Shown here piece after piece: positions 1-5,685 of a stretch of DNA of 7,612 nucleotides. Below the pieces are notes generated by a model. That model saw only the letters and a program-made list of their open reading frames with translations. It searched no databases and was not told the DNA's origin. A program made the translations under genes and the position numbers. Origin of the DNA: an uncultured Gammaproteobacteria bacterium (GTDB lineage: Bacteria; Pseudomonadota; Gammaproteobacteria; Arenicellales; UBA868); the NCBI GenBank assembly GCA_913051905.1, contig CAJXBY010000130.1, positions 1 to 7,612 on the forward strand. The letters run 5' to 3'. Numbering within the stretch: position 1 is the first letter of the stretch; every line of letters starts with the position of its first letter.

Positions 1-2
1 CC

Positions 3-50
3 GCCAACGTGGATACCTACCCACCGAGCCGCTTCCCTAAACTGGACTAA
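3..50 (+). CDS. Possible 3' end of a plus-strand gene entering from the left
   Basis: Read from base 3, the plus strand gives fifteen codons ending in TAA at 48-50 (…NVDTYPPSRFPKLD). Most third positions are G or C, as in the neighbouring genes, and the Pro- and aromatic-rich tail looks like a genuine C-terminus. The gene would converge on aidB, whose stop is at 120. The fragment is too short to assign a family, and plus-strand frame 1 is also open here, so this is a weak call. Confidence 0.3.
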   Translation, partial: ANVDTYPPSRFPKLD

Positions 51-119
51 AACGCGGAAGAAACCCGGAGCGGTAAATCAGGAGAGGGTACTCGGCAAGT
101 ATACCCATGGGGTCGTCAG
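51..119. other. Short convergent gap, nothing recognised
   Basis: These 69 bases lie between the possible plus-strand stop at 50 and the aidB stop at 120. I looked for a bidirectional terminator, meaning a GC stem followed by a T run on either strand, and found no convincing one. Confidence 0.4.
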
Positions 120-1790
120 CTAGCCCGCTGGATTTGCCCGCTCGATAATTGCATCGAAATCAGACCCGGCGGGGAGAGCCCCGTAACTGCTGCTTGACGA
201 GCTTCCCAGGTGTGAAACACAGAAAGCATCTGCAATCGCCGGTGGCGAATACCGGGCCAGTACCGATGCAGTCAGCGTGACAGCCATCAGTTCGGTCACC
301 CTCCGTGCCCGCAATTCCATGTCGACGGGGTCGTTTAACTCTTCTTTCAGCCGGTTCACAGCACCGTCCAAGTTCGGATCTGCACCTCGCGCAGTATCAA
401 GCTCATCCAGCAAGGCAGGAATCGCCGCCGGCTCCCGGAACATGGCGCGCAGTACATCCAGACAGATGACGTTGCCGGACCCTTCCCAGATACTGTTGAC
501 CGGTGCCTCCCTGTACAGCCGCGGCATGATTGAATCTTCGATATAGCCCGGACCACCATGACATTCCATGGATTCGAAGATGTGGCCCGGCGCACGCTTG
601 CAGACCCAGTACTTTCCCACTGCTGTAGCGATCCGCGCCAGCGCAGCAGCCGATTCATCGCGCACAGACTCGTCTATTGCACGGGCCACTCGCAGCGACA
701 ACACCAGCGCCGCTTCTGATTCAACCGCCAGGTCGGCCAGCACATTACGCATCAGCGAATGATCGATCAGTTTCTTGTGGAACGCCATACGATGGGACGT
801 GTGATGCAGGGCCTGTATCAAGCCCTGGCGCATCAACGCGGCAGAGCTGAAACAACAGTAAAACCGATTACCCTGCACCATATCTATGATGGTGCGGATG
901 CCACGACCCTCTTCGCCAACCATTAAGGCCCAACTGTCCTGAAATTCAATCTCGGATGACGCATTGGAGCGATTACCGAGTTTGTCTTTGAGCTGTTGAA
1001 TGAACAGTCGGTTACGCTCACCCTCCGGCGTCCAGCGCGGCACCAGGAAGCATGACAACCCGTGATCTGTATGGGCCAGCATCAGAAAAGCGTCAGACAT
1101 CGGTGCCGAACAGAAATATTTGTGCCCGGTAAGCCGGTACTCGGCTCCCTCACCCTGGGTCGGTCCGACCGGCGTAGCCCGTGTCGTGTTGGAACGAACA
1201 TCCGAGCCGCCCTGCTTTTCCGTCATGAACATACCCATGGTGGCACCGGTTTTTTCAGTCACCGGGATGTCGCGCGCATCATAAGCGGTAGACAACAACC
1301 TGGGGATCCACTCATCACCGACTGTCGGTGTCACGCGCAGTGAAGGTACCGCAGCGTAGGTCATCGCCATGGGGCACAACACGCCTCCTTCGGCCTGGTT
1401 GAACATGTAGGTCAGTGCAGCGTGAACAACATGCGACCCCGGTTGAGAATACTTCCAGGCAAAGCTTGGCAGTTCATTGCTGATCGCCACATCCATCAAC
1501 TGGTGATAGGCAGGGTGATAATCCACTTGATTGATGCGCATACCGTAGCGGTCGAAGGGTTTAAGCTCCGGCGCATGGCGGTTGGCGAGTCGGGCCTGTT
1601 CGAATATCTCGGCAGAACCGGAGAGGGCACCGAACGCGGACAGTTTCTCTTCTCCCCAGCCGCCACCTTCCCGATGGACACTCTCGCGAAGCGCTATGTC
1701 ACCCTGCCACAGGTCCTGGTTTTCAAGGTGTGGCGGCATATTGGTGACTTCATGGGTCGGCAACGCGGCCAGTGGTTTTACCGGTATCAT
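120..1790 (-). CDS. aidB: AidB-type acyl-CoA dehydrogenase (556 aa)
   Basis: This is a flavoprotein of the acyl-CoA dehydrogenase superfamily, AidB subfamily. E. coli AidB is induced with the adaptive response to alkylation, binds FAD and DNA, and has weak isovaleryl-CoA dehydrogenase activity; its true role is unsettled. The full length aligns by eye with E. coli AidB (541 aa). Visible motifs are the FAD-region MTEKQGGSD (189-197) followed by SNTTRA, LKDKLGNRSNAS (267-278), the CHGGPGY segment (410-416), and PVNSIWEGSGN (430-440) with the expected catalytic Glu at 436. The C-terminal helical region that distinguishes AidB from shorter dehydrogenases is present. A run of six serines (530-535) fills a variable loop. 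The ATG at 1790 follows a purine-rich stretch (GGAAAAAAGAA) acting as a modest ribosome site. The gene lies 94 bp downstream of the HAD gene. No ada or alkA neighbour is visible, so a methylation-damage role is family knowledge only. Confidence 0.93.
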   Translation of the reverse strand: MIPVKPLAALPTHEVTNMPPHLENQDLWQGDIALRESVHREGGGWGEEKLSAFGALSGSAEIFEQARLANRHAPELKPFDRYGMRINQVDYHPAYHQLMDVAISNELPSFAWKYSQPGSHVVHAALTYMFNQAEGGVLCPMAMTYAAVPSLRVTPTVGDEWIPRLLSTAYDARDIPVTEKTGATMGMFMTEKQGGSDVRSNTTRATPVGPTQGEGAEYRLTGHKYFCSAPMSDAFLMLAHTDHGLSCFLVPRWTPEGERNRLFIQQLKDKLGNRSNASSEIEFQDSWALMVGEEGRGIRTIIDMVQGNRFYCCFSSAALMRQGLIQALHHTSHRMAFHKKLIDHSLMRNVLADLAVESEAALVLSLRVARAIDESVRDESAAALARIATAVGKYWVCKRAPGHIFESMECHGGPGYIEDSIMPRLYREAPVNSIWEGSGNVICLDVLRAMFREPAAIPALLDELDTARGADPNLDGAVNRLKEELNDPVDMELRARRVTELMAVTLTASVLARYSPPAIADAFCVSHLGSSSSSSYGALPAGSDFDAIIERANPAG

Positions 1791-1884
1791 TTCTTTTTTC
1801 CGTGAAATACAAGTGACGGGACACAGACTGGCCTGCGTTTACAGACCTGTTAAACACCTCCTCTATCAGGGAAATGCATGAACT
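1791..1884 (-). promoter_or_regulatory. HAD-aidB spacer with an orphan Shine-Dalgarno
   Basis: This is the 94-bp leader of aidB. On the minus strand it carries GAGGAGGTG (plus-strand 1855-1863), the strongest ribosome-site match in the window. It is about 65 bases too far from the aidB ATG to serve it, and no start codon with a usable frame follows it closely. It lies inside a 9-codon ORF (ATG at 1879, TAA at 1850-1852) that begins 5 bases after the HAD stop. No good -35/-10 pair and no intrinsic terminator were seen, so aidB may be read through from the HAD gene. Confidence 0.3.
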
Positions 1885-2526
1885 CTATTGCTGTTGCAAG
1901 GTATTGAGTTCGGTCGGACACTCAAGAAGATACTGCGGATTCTCTTTTACGAGTTCCTCCCTGCTACCGTACCCCCAGAGGACTGCCGCCGCGTCGAGTC
2001 CGTTATGGTGGGCGGCCGCTATATCTATATAACGGTCTCCGATCATGAGTGATCGATCAGTGATCGATCCCGCTTCCAGAAGCCGTTTCAGCTGGCTGCG
2101 TTTCTCTATGCCGATATCTCCGCCGCTGACGAAGTCGAACACCGGCCGCAACGCAAACAACTCGAGTATCTTTTCGGCCACGTCCGCTCGTTTTGAAGTG
2201 CAGATGCCCAGACGCTGCTCGGATTTCTGATGAACGTGCCTCAGAAATGCTTCCACGCCATAGTAGAGGGTATTCTCGCTGTAGCCAATACTGATGTACC
2301 GTTCGCGGTATTTATCCACCAGTATCGAACTCTCGTGGCGGCCAGAATCTCCAATCAGGTGCTCGAACATCTCGTCCAGCGGCAGACCGATAAGGGCCGC
2401 GATTTGGTCATCGGGTCGGGCCTTGTGGCCTTGTTCGATCAGAGCAAAATTTATCGACCGGATGATCCCCGGCCCCGGGTCACTAATGGTGCCGTCGAGG
2501 TCGAAAATAAGACAATCGTGTTGCAT
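1885..2526 (-). CDS. HAD-superfamily phosphatase, Gph/5'-nucleotidase-like (213 aa)
   Basis: This is a cytoplasmic, probably Mg2+-dependent HAD hydrolase. All four HAD motifs are visible, numbering from the ATG at 2526. Motif I is FDLDGT with nucleophile Asp9 and acid/base Asp11. Motif II is ICTSK with Thr110 or Ser111. The lysine of motif III is probably Lys142 (EKRSQLKRLL). Motif IV is MIGDRYIDI with Asp164 and Asp168. Residues about 17-80 would be the helical C1 cap. The pattern, including LWGYGSREEL near the end, fits the phosphoglycolate phosphatase/5'-nucleotidase-like branch, but the substrate cannot be read from sequence. The frame extends to a TTG at 2553, adding nine residues, and there is a GTG one codon before the chosen ATG. 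I prefer 2526 because families start only a few residues before motif I, although its ribosome site is poor (GGAG lies 17 bases upstream). The gene lies between the RRM gene and aidB on the same strand. Confidence 0.9.
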   Translation of the reverse strand: MQHDCLIFDLDGTISDPGPGIIRSINFALIEQGHKARPDDQIAALIGLPLDEMFEHLIGDSGRHESSILVDKYRERYISIGYSENTLYYGVEAFLRHVHQKSEQRLGICTSKRADVAEKILELFALRPVFDFVSGGDIGIEKRSQLKRLLEAGSITDRSLMIGDRYIDIAAAHHNGLDAAAVLWGYGSREELVKENPQYLLECPTELNTLQQQ

Positions 2527-2608
2527 CACAACAACGCACCCGGCTCCAGACAATCCTAAACCGACCGGAACTGCGGCTCTTGAAACAGCCGGATCTACAG
2601 AAATTCAG

Positions 2609-2661
2609 GCTCCGCCAGCGGAATCGGAACCACAGCGTTGTTCCGCACAGCAGATCGGAGC
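2609..2661 (-). repeat. Nested inverted repeat just after the RRM gene
   Basis: Two perfect 6-bp inverted repeats are nested around one centre. The outer arms are GCTCCG (2609-2614) and CGGAGC (2656-2661). The inner arms are CGGAAC (2625-2630) and GTTCCG (2640-2645), with a 9-base loop. Exactly 10 unpaired bases separate the arms on each side. The structure begins 4 bases after the RRM stop, where an mRNA 3' end would form. No T run follows on the minus strand, so it is not a classical intrinsic terminator. It could be an attenuating or stabilising stem, or chance. Confidence 0.4.
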
Positions 2662-2665
2662 TTCT

Positions 2666-2962
2666 TTAGTAGCGGTTGCCTCCACCGCCGTAGTTGCCGC
2701 GCCCACCCCGTGGGCGCTCCTCTCGGGGCCTGGCTTTGTTAACGGTCAATGAACGGCCGCTGATGTCACGTCCGTTGAGTTCATCGATCGCTTTCTGGGC
2801 TGCGCTGTCATCTGACATTTCCACAAAACCGAAGCCCTTGGACTGCCCGGTGTACCGGTCCATGATCAGCTTCGCACTGCTGACGTCTCCATATTCGGCA
2901 AACATCGCCCTGAGGTCTTCTTCGGTCAGGTTGTACAACAAGTTACCAACATAAATATTCAT
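2666..2962 (-). CDS. Single-RRM RNA-binding protein with Gly/Arg-rich tail (98 aa)
   Basis: This is a small cytoplasmic RNA-binding protein built from one RNA recognition motif. RNP2 is IYVGNL (3-8) and RNP1 is KGFGFVEM (42-49), carrying the aromatic residues that stack on RNA. The fold runs to about residue 77 (SLTVNKARPR). It is followed by a basic, glycine-rich tail (80-98) ending GNYGGGGNRY, like bacterial and cyanobacterial Rbp proteins, several of which are cold-inducible. Length is typical. The ATG at 2962 directly begins the first RRM strand; a purine stretch (AAAGAGA) lies upstream at a longer than ideal distance. The gene stands alone, with about 358 bp upstream that hold a candidate promoter and several dyads, and about 140 bp before the HAD gene. 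A role in RNA stability or chaperoning is family inference; the targets are unknown. Confidence 0.95.
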   Translation of the reverse strand: MNIYVGNLLYNLTEEDLRAMFAEYGDVSSAKLIMDRYTGQSKGFGFVEMSDDSAAQKAIDELNGRDISGRSLTVNKARPREERPRGGRGNYGGGGNRY

Positions 2963-3019
2963 TATCGTCTGAATCTCTTTATCGTTAAAAGTTTTCGCTG
3001 TGCGTTACCAGAAAACAAG

Positions 3020-3035
3020 CACGCACTTACGCGTG
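3020..3035 (-). repeat. Stem-loop in RRM leader (5-bp stem, 6-nt loop)
   Basis: The arms CACGC (3020-3024) and GCGTG (3031-3035) are perfectly complementary around a 6-base loop, about 58 bases upstream of the RRM ATG. If transcribed, this would be a small hairpin in the leader. It is short enough to occur by chance. Confidence 0.25.
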
Positions 3036-3092
3036 AATGGAAATAGAGCGGGATGTAGAGCTGGGATACCTTATTTTGCTTAGGCAGATCTT

Positions 3093-3106
3093 CAGGCTCG
3101 CGCCTG
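3093..3106 (-). repeat. GNRA-loop hairpin in RRM leader
   Basis: On the minus strand the sequence reads CAGGC-GCGA-GCCTG: five base pairs, four of them G-C, closed by a GCGA tetraloop. GNRA loops are unusually stable and are common contact points in structured RNA. The hairpin lies in the predicted RRM transcript leader. On the plus strand the loop would be TCGC, which is not GNRA, so the motif favours minus-strand transcription. Confidence 0.35.
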
Positions 3107-3121
3107 TCACCATTCGGTCAT

Positions 3122-3143
3122 CTGTACAAATTTCCGAGTACAG
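3122..3143. promoter_or_regulatory. CTGTAC-N10-GTACAG dyad at the predicted RRM transcription start
   Basis: Perfect 6-bp arms (3122-3127 and 3138-3143) flank a 10-base centre. The dyad begins about 7 bases downstream of the candidate -10 at 3151-3156, so it would sit at +1 to +22 of the RRM transcript. That position suits either a repressor operator or a protective 5' stem-loop. It resembles a LexA box superficially but is too wide (CTGT-N14-ACAG rather than N8). Confidence 0.35.
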
Positions 3144-3150
3144 GGTCGGG

Positions 3151-3179
3151 ACCATAACGATAGATGACTGATAAATCAA
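3151..3179 (-). promoter_or_regulatory. Candidate sigma70 promoter for the RRM gene
   Basis: The minus strand shows TTGATT (plus-strand 3174-3179), a 17-base spacer, then TATGGT (3151-3156). Each hexamer matches the consensus at four of six positions with ideal spacing. It would give a leader of about 180 nt before the RRM ATG. Hexamers this weak occur by chance, so this remains a candidate. Confidence 0.35.
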
Positions 3180-3320
3180 GCCCATGACACCACTTGCAAT
3201 TACTCGCGGAGGCCCCTAGCCGCGTTGCTGATGCAAGATCTGTGCCAGGCTAATGGTTAGTAGACGTTCATCTCCGGACATTGCGGACCGTTGAGTCTTC
3301 CGTAATTCGACTAACCGGGC

Positions 3321-3560
3321 CTAACTAAAGGCATTGAACGTGATAATGGTCTGTGTGTCTCGAATACCGGCAACCGACTGAATCCGGTGATTGACAAATC
3401 GGCCGACGTCATCGTCGTCTAAGAGATAACACTTCGCGAGCAGGTCATACAGCCCGGACACCGAATAGACTTCCGATACGCCGTCGATATCCGCCAGTTC
3501 TTCCGCGACTCGGTAGGACAGCCCCAGTTGACATTTGACCTGCACAAAGATCGTCTGCAT
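3321..3560 (-). CDS. Stand-alone RAM (Lrp/AsnC effector-binding) domain protein (79 aa)
   Basis: The whole protein is one RAM domain, the C-terminal ligand-binding half of Lrp/AsnC regulators, with no helix-turn-helix in front. It starts with a beta strand (TIFVQVKC), then a helix ending IDGVSEVYSVSGLYDLLAK (25-43), which is the characteristic G-V-x-x-V-x-x-x-x-G-x-x-D core. It ends DTQTIITFNAFS, the usual family tail. About 75-80 residues is normal for stand-alone RAM proteins, which form dimers and larger rings and can bind amino acids. It is therefore not a DNA-binding regulator on its own, although automated annotation often says so. The start is secure: AAGGAG lies 7 bases upstream of the ATG (plus-strand 3568-3573). 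It begins only 18 bp after the trpD stop, so the two are almost certainly co-transcribed. Amino acid sensing linked to tryptophan synthesis is inference. Confidence 0.92.
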   Translation of the reverse strand: MQTIFVQVKCQLGLSYRVAEELADIDGVSEVYSVSGLYDLLAKCYLLDDDDVGRFVNHRIQSVAGIRDTQTIITFNAFS

Positions 3561-3578
3561 CCCAATTCTCCTTGGTGA

Positions 3579-4604
3579 TCAGGCCGCCTCGAACCGCTTC
3601 GTATAGTCCACCATTTCCTCCATCCGGTCGAGGCCGGCACCGGAATCCAATATTTCACGGGCTTTTGATATGCCAGAGGCAAGTGAATCGGCCAGATCAG
3701 CGACATAGATGGTTGCTCCAGCGTTCAGGGCAACCATGTCATAGGCCGGGCCTCGCATCCCGCCCAGGGCTTCACGAATTAGAGCCAGGCTACCGGAAGC
3801 ATCTTCGACCCTGATCAAATCAAGAGATTGGCACTCGACACCATGGTCCTCCGGGCTAATCTCGTATTCGGTCAAGGTGCCTTTGTGAAACTCACAGGCA
3901 CTGGTAGGAGCAGCAATGCTGATTTCGTCCAGCCCATCACGTGAGTGGACGACTAGCGTGTGCTTACTGCCGAGGTTACCAAACGCTTCAGCCAGAGGTC
4001 GTACCCAACGCGGCTCATAAACCCCTACGAGCTGCCAGCGGGCACCGGCTGGATTAGTCAATGGACCCAGAAGATTAAAGATGGTTCTGACCCCAATCTC
4101 CCGGCGGGGCCCTACCGCATGCCGTGTGGCGCCATGATGGGTTGGTGCAAACATGAACCCGATGCCGGTGGCATCGATGGTCTGCCCTACCTGTTCAGGT
4201 GTCAACGCAATATTAAGTCCGGCAGACTCGAGCACATCGGCACTTCCGGATTTTCCGGTCGCGGCACGGTTACCATGCTTGGCCACCACTGCACCCGCAG
4301 CAGATGCGACAAAGGCAGCAGCGGTTGAAACGTTGAAAAGGGCCGCTGCATCGCCGCCAGTACCGACGGTATCCACTACGTGCTCGGAGGCGACGGCGAC
4401 ACGTGCTGCGAATTCGCGCATCACTGTGGCACCCCCGGTCAGTTCATCGACCGTCTCCCCTTTGATGTGCAGGGCAGTCAGAAAGGCGCCGATCTGAGCA
4501 GGCGTTGCGGCCCCCTCCATGATCACTCGCATGACGTCCTGCATTTCCCCCGAATCCAGGTCGCGGGGTACAGAAACGGCCCGGATTGCATCCAGCATGT
4601 CCAT
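3579..4604 (-). CDS. trpD: Anthranilate phosphoribosyltransferase (341 aa)
   Basis: TrpD transfers the phosphoribosyl group of PRPP to anthranilate, giving N-(5'-phosphoribosyl)anthranilate, the second committed step of tryptophan synthesis in the cytoplasm. The helical N-terminal domain (about 1-70) is followed by the PRPP-site loop VGTGGD (80-85) and NVST (91-94). Next come KHGNR (109-113) with KSGSADVLE after it, the anthranilate-site PRREIGVR (166-173), NLLGPLTNP (177-185), and the metal-binding DGLDE (223-227). Length and motif order are standard, and all key residues expected in an active enzyme appear present. The glycine after GTGGD is alanine here, a variant I believe also occurs in other TrpDs. 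The ATG at 4604 has only a weak GGGAA upstream; a second ATG lies two codons in. The gene is away from trpE, trpG and trpC, none of which is in the window. It follows qor by 39 bp and precedes the RAM gene by 18 bp. Confidence 0.97.
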   Translation of the reverse strand: MDMLDAIRAVSVPRDLDSGEMQDVMRVIMEGAATPAQIGAFLTALHIKGETVDELTGGATVMREFAARVAVASEHVVDTVGTGGDAAALFNVSTAAAFVASAAGAVVAKHGNRAATGKSGSADVLESAGLNIALTPEQVGQTIDATGIGFMFAPTHHGATRHAVGPRREIGVRTIFNLLGPLTNPAGARWQLVGVYEPRWVRPLAEAFGNLGSKHTLVVHSRDGLDEISIAAPTSACEFHKGTLTEYEISPEDHGVECQSLDLIRVEDASGSLALIREALGGMRGPAYDMVALNAGATIYVADLADSLASGISKAREILDSGAGLDRMEEMVDYTKRFEAA

Positions 4605-4643
4605 TTCGGAATTTTCCCAGAGGGTCGTGCAGGCGAGCCCGGA

Positions 4644-5618
4644 TCAGGGTACCAGCACAGTCGCGCCGGTTGTCCGGCGTCCTTCGAGGTCCCGGTGCGC
4701 TTGGGACGCATCGGCCAGTGAATGTTCCTGGTTCACCTCAGCCGTAACTGTACCGGATTCGATTACCTCAAAAAGATCGACTGCTGACTGTGCGAGCGTC
4801 TCCCGGTCAGCAATGTAATCGAACAAGGAAGGTCTTGTAAGAAAGAGCGACCCTTTGGCCTGCAGGAGTGCAGGGTCTACCGGATCCGGTTTACCCGAGG
4901 CGGCACCAAAAAGCACCATGGTTCCGCGCGGGCGCAGACAGTCGAATCCTTTCTCAAAGGTGTCTTTGCCCACCGCATCGTAGACAACATCTACACCCTT
5001 TCCATCGGTCAGTTCCTTGACTTGTTCGACGAAATCCTCCCGGCTGTACACGATCGGGTGGGTACAGCCGTGAGCTCGTGCCAGATCGGCCTTTTCATCA
5101 GAGCCAACTGTACCGATGACCGTTGCCCCCAGATGGTTGGCCCACTGGCAAGCCATGAGCCCAACGCCGCCAGCCGCCGCGTGGAAAAGAATCGTGTCCC
5201 CGGCATTGATTCTAAATGTGCGGCGCAGCAGATATTCGGTCGTCATGCCCTTGAGCATGATGGCAGCCCCGATGCGATCCTCGATGGCGTCAGGCAGTTT
5301 TACAATGCGCTCGGCAAGAATCAGGCGCGACTCTGTATAGGCGCCGATTGGCTGTGCTGCGTAGGCAACCCTGTCTCCGGTTGTAAGGCCCGTTACACCA
5401 TCTCCAACTGCCTCAACGACACCCGCTGCCTCAAAACCTGGTGTGAACGGCAGTTGCGCCGGATAAGCTCCGGTACGGAAATAGACGTCGATATAATTGA
5501 GTCCGATCGCGGTGTGCCGCAGACGCACTTCACCGGCACCGGGCTCACCGAGTTCTACGTCTTCCAAGGACAGCACCTCGGGACCGCCTGTTTCGTGAAC
5601 CCGTATTGCTTTGGTCAT
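4644..5618 (-). CDS. qor: NADPH:quinone oxidoreductase, zinc-independent MDR family (324 aa)
   Basis: This is a cytoplasmic medium-chain dehydrogenase/reductase of the QOR/zeta-crystallin type, using NADPH to reduce quinones or related electrophilic carbonyl compounds. It aligns by eye along its length with E. coli Qor (327 aa). Visible features are the GroES-like N-terminal domain with GLNYIDVYFRTG (39-50) and PGFEAAG (60-66), MLKGMTTEYLLRRTF (121-135), and the nucleotide-binding HAAAGGVGL (146-154). VVYDAVGKDTFE (211-222) and GSLFLTRPSL (256-265) follow. The cysteine and histidine ligands of zinc alcohol dehydrogenases are absent, as expected. The ATG at 5618 is supported by GGAG seven bases upstream. 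The gene is 67 bp downstream of the M24 hydrolase and 39 bp upstream of trpD. It has no obvious pathway link to tryptophan synthesis, and the natural substrate is uncertain. Confidence 0.95.
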   Translation of the reverse strand: MTKAIRVHETGGPEVLSLEDVELGEPGAGEVRLRHTAIGLNYIDVYFRTGAYPAQLPFTPGFEAAGVVEAVGDGVTGLTTGDRVAYAAQPIGAYTESRLILAERIVKLPDAIEDRIGAAIMLKGMTTEYLLRRTFRINAGDTILFHAAAGGVGLMACQWANHLGATVIGTVGSDEKADLARAHGCTHPIVYSREDFVEQVKELTDGKGVDVVYDAVGKDTFEKGFDCLRPRGTMVLFGAASGKPDPVDPALLQAKGSLFLTRPSLFDYIADRETLAQSAVDLFEVIESGTVTAEVNQEHSLADASQAHRDLEGRRTTGATVLVP

Positions 5619-5685
5619 TGAGCGTCTCCATACGTTGTTTGACGTCTTATTCTACCCCGTGGAACCTCTTGCCCGGCATTTGGGC

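Larger units (their letters stand above)
2963..3320 (-). promoter_or_regulatory. Long non-coding leader region of the RRM gene
   Basis: These 358 bases separate the RAM stop from the RRM start. They contain a candidate sigma70-type promoter (3151-3179) and three short dyads downstream of it (3122-3143, 3093-3106, 3020-3035), giving a predicted 5' leader of about 180 nt. The only ORFs are a 52-codon minus-strand frame (3027-3185) and a 44-codon plus-strand frame (3037-3171); neither has a ribosome site or a recognisable sequence. No tRNA or known riboswitch was recognised. The 3200-3320 part, next to the RAM stop, shows no stem followed by a T run. Confidence 0.5.

Noticed and set aside
161..205. 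Six-serine run near the AidB C-terminus as a frameshift or error
   Set aside because: The residues after it (GALPAGSDFDAIIERA) fit the normal AidB ending, so the frame is intact and the run is a variable loop.
529..567. ATCGCC-like or repeat-rich sequence inside aidB as a possible mobile insertion
   Set aside because: The aidB frame is continuous and aligns with the family throughout, so there is no insertion.
3037..3171. 44-codon plus-strand ORF in the same gap
   Set aside because: It has no ribosome site and no recognisable sequence, and lies antisense to the more likely RRM leader.
3027..3185. 52-codon minus-strand ORF in the RRM leader region
   Set aside because: It has no ribosome site, no recognisable domain and Ser/Ile-rich composition, and it overlaps the candidate promoter and all three dyads.
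5649..5654. TAGAAT on the minus strand as a -10 for qor
   Set aside because: It is a good -10 hexamer, but nothing like a -35 lies 16-18 bases upstream, so I did not call a promoter.
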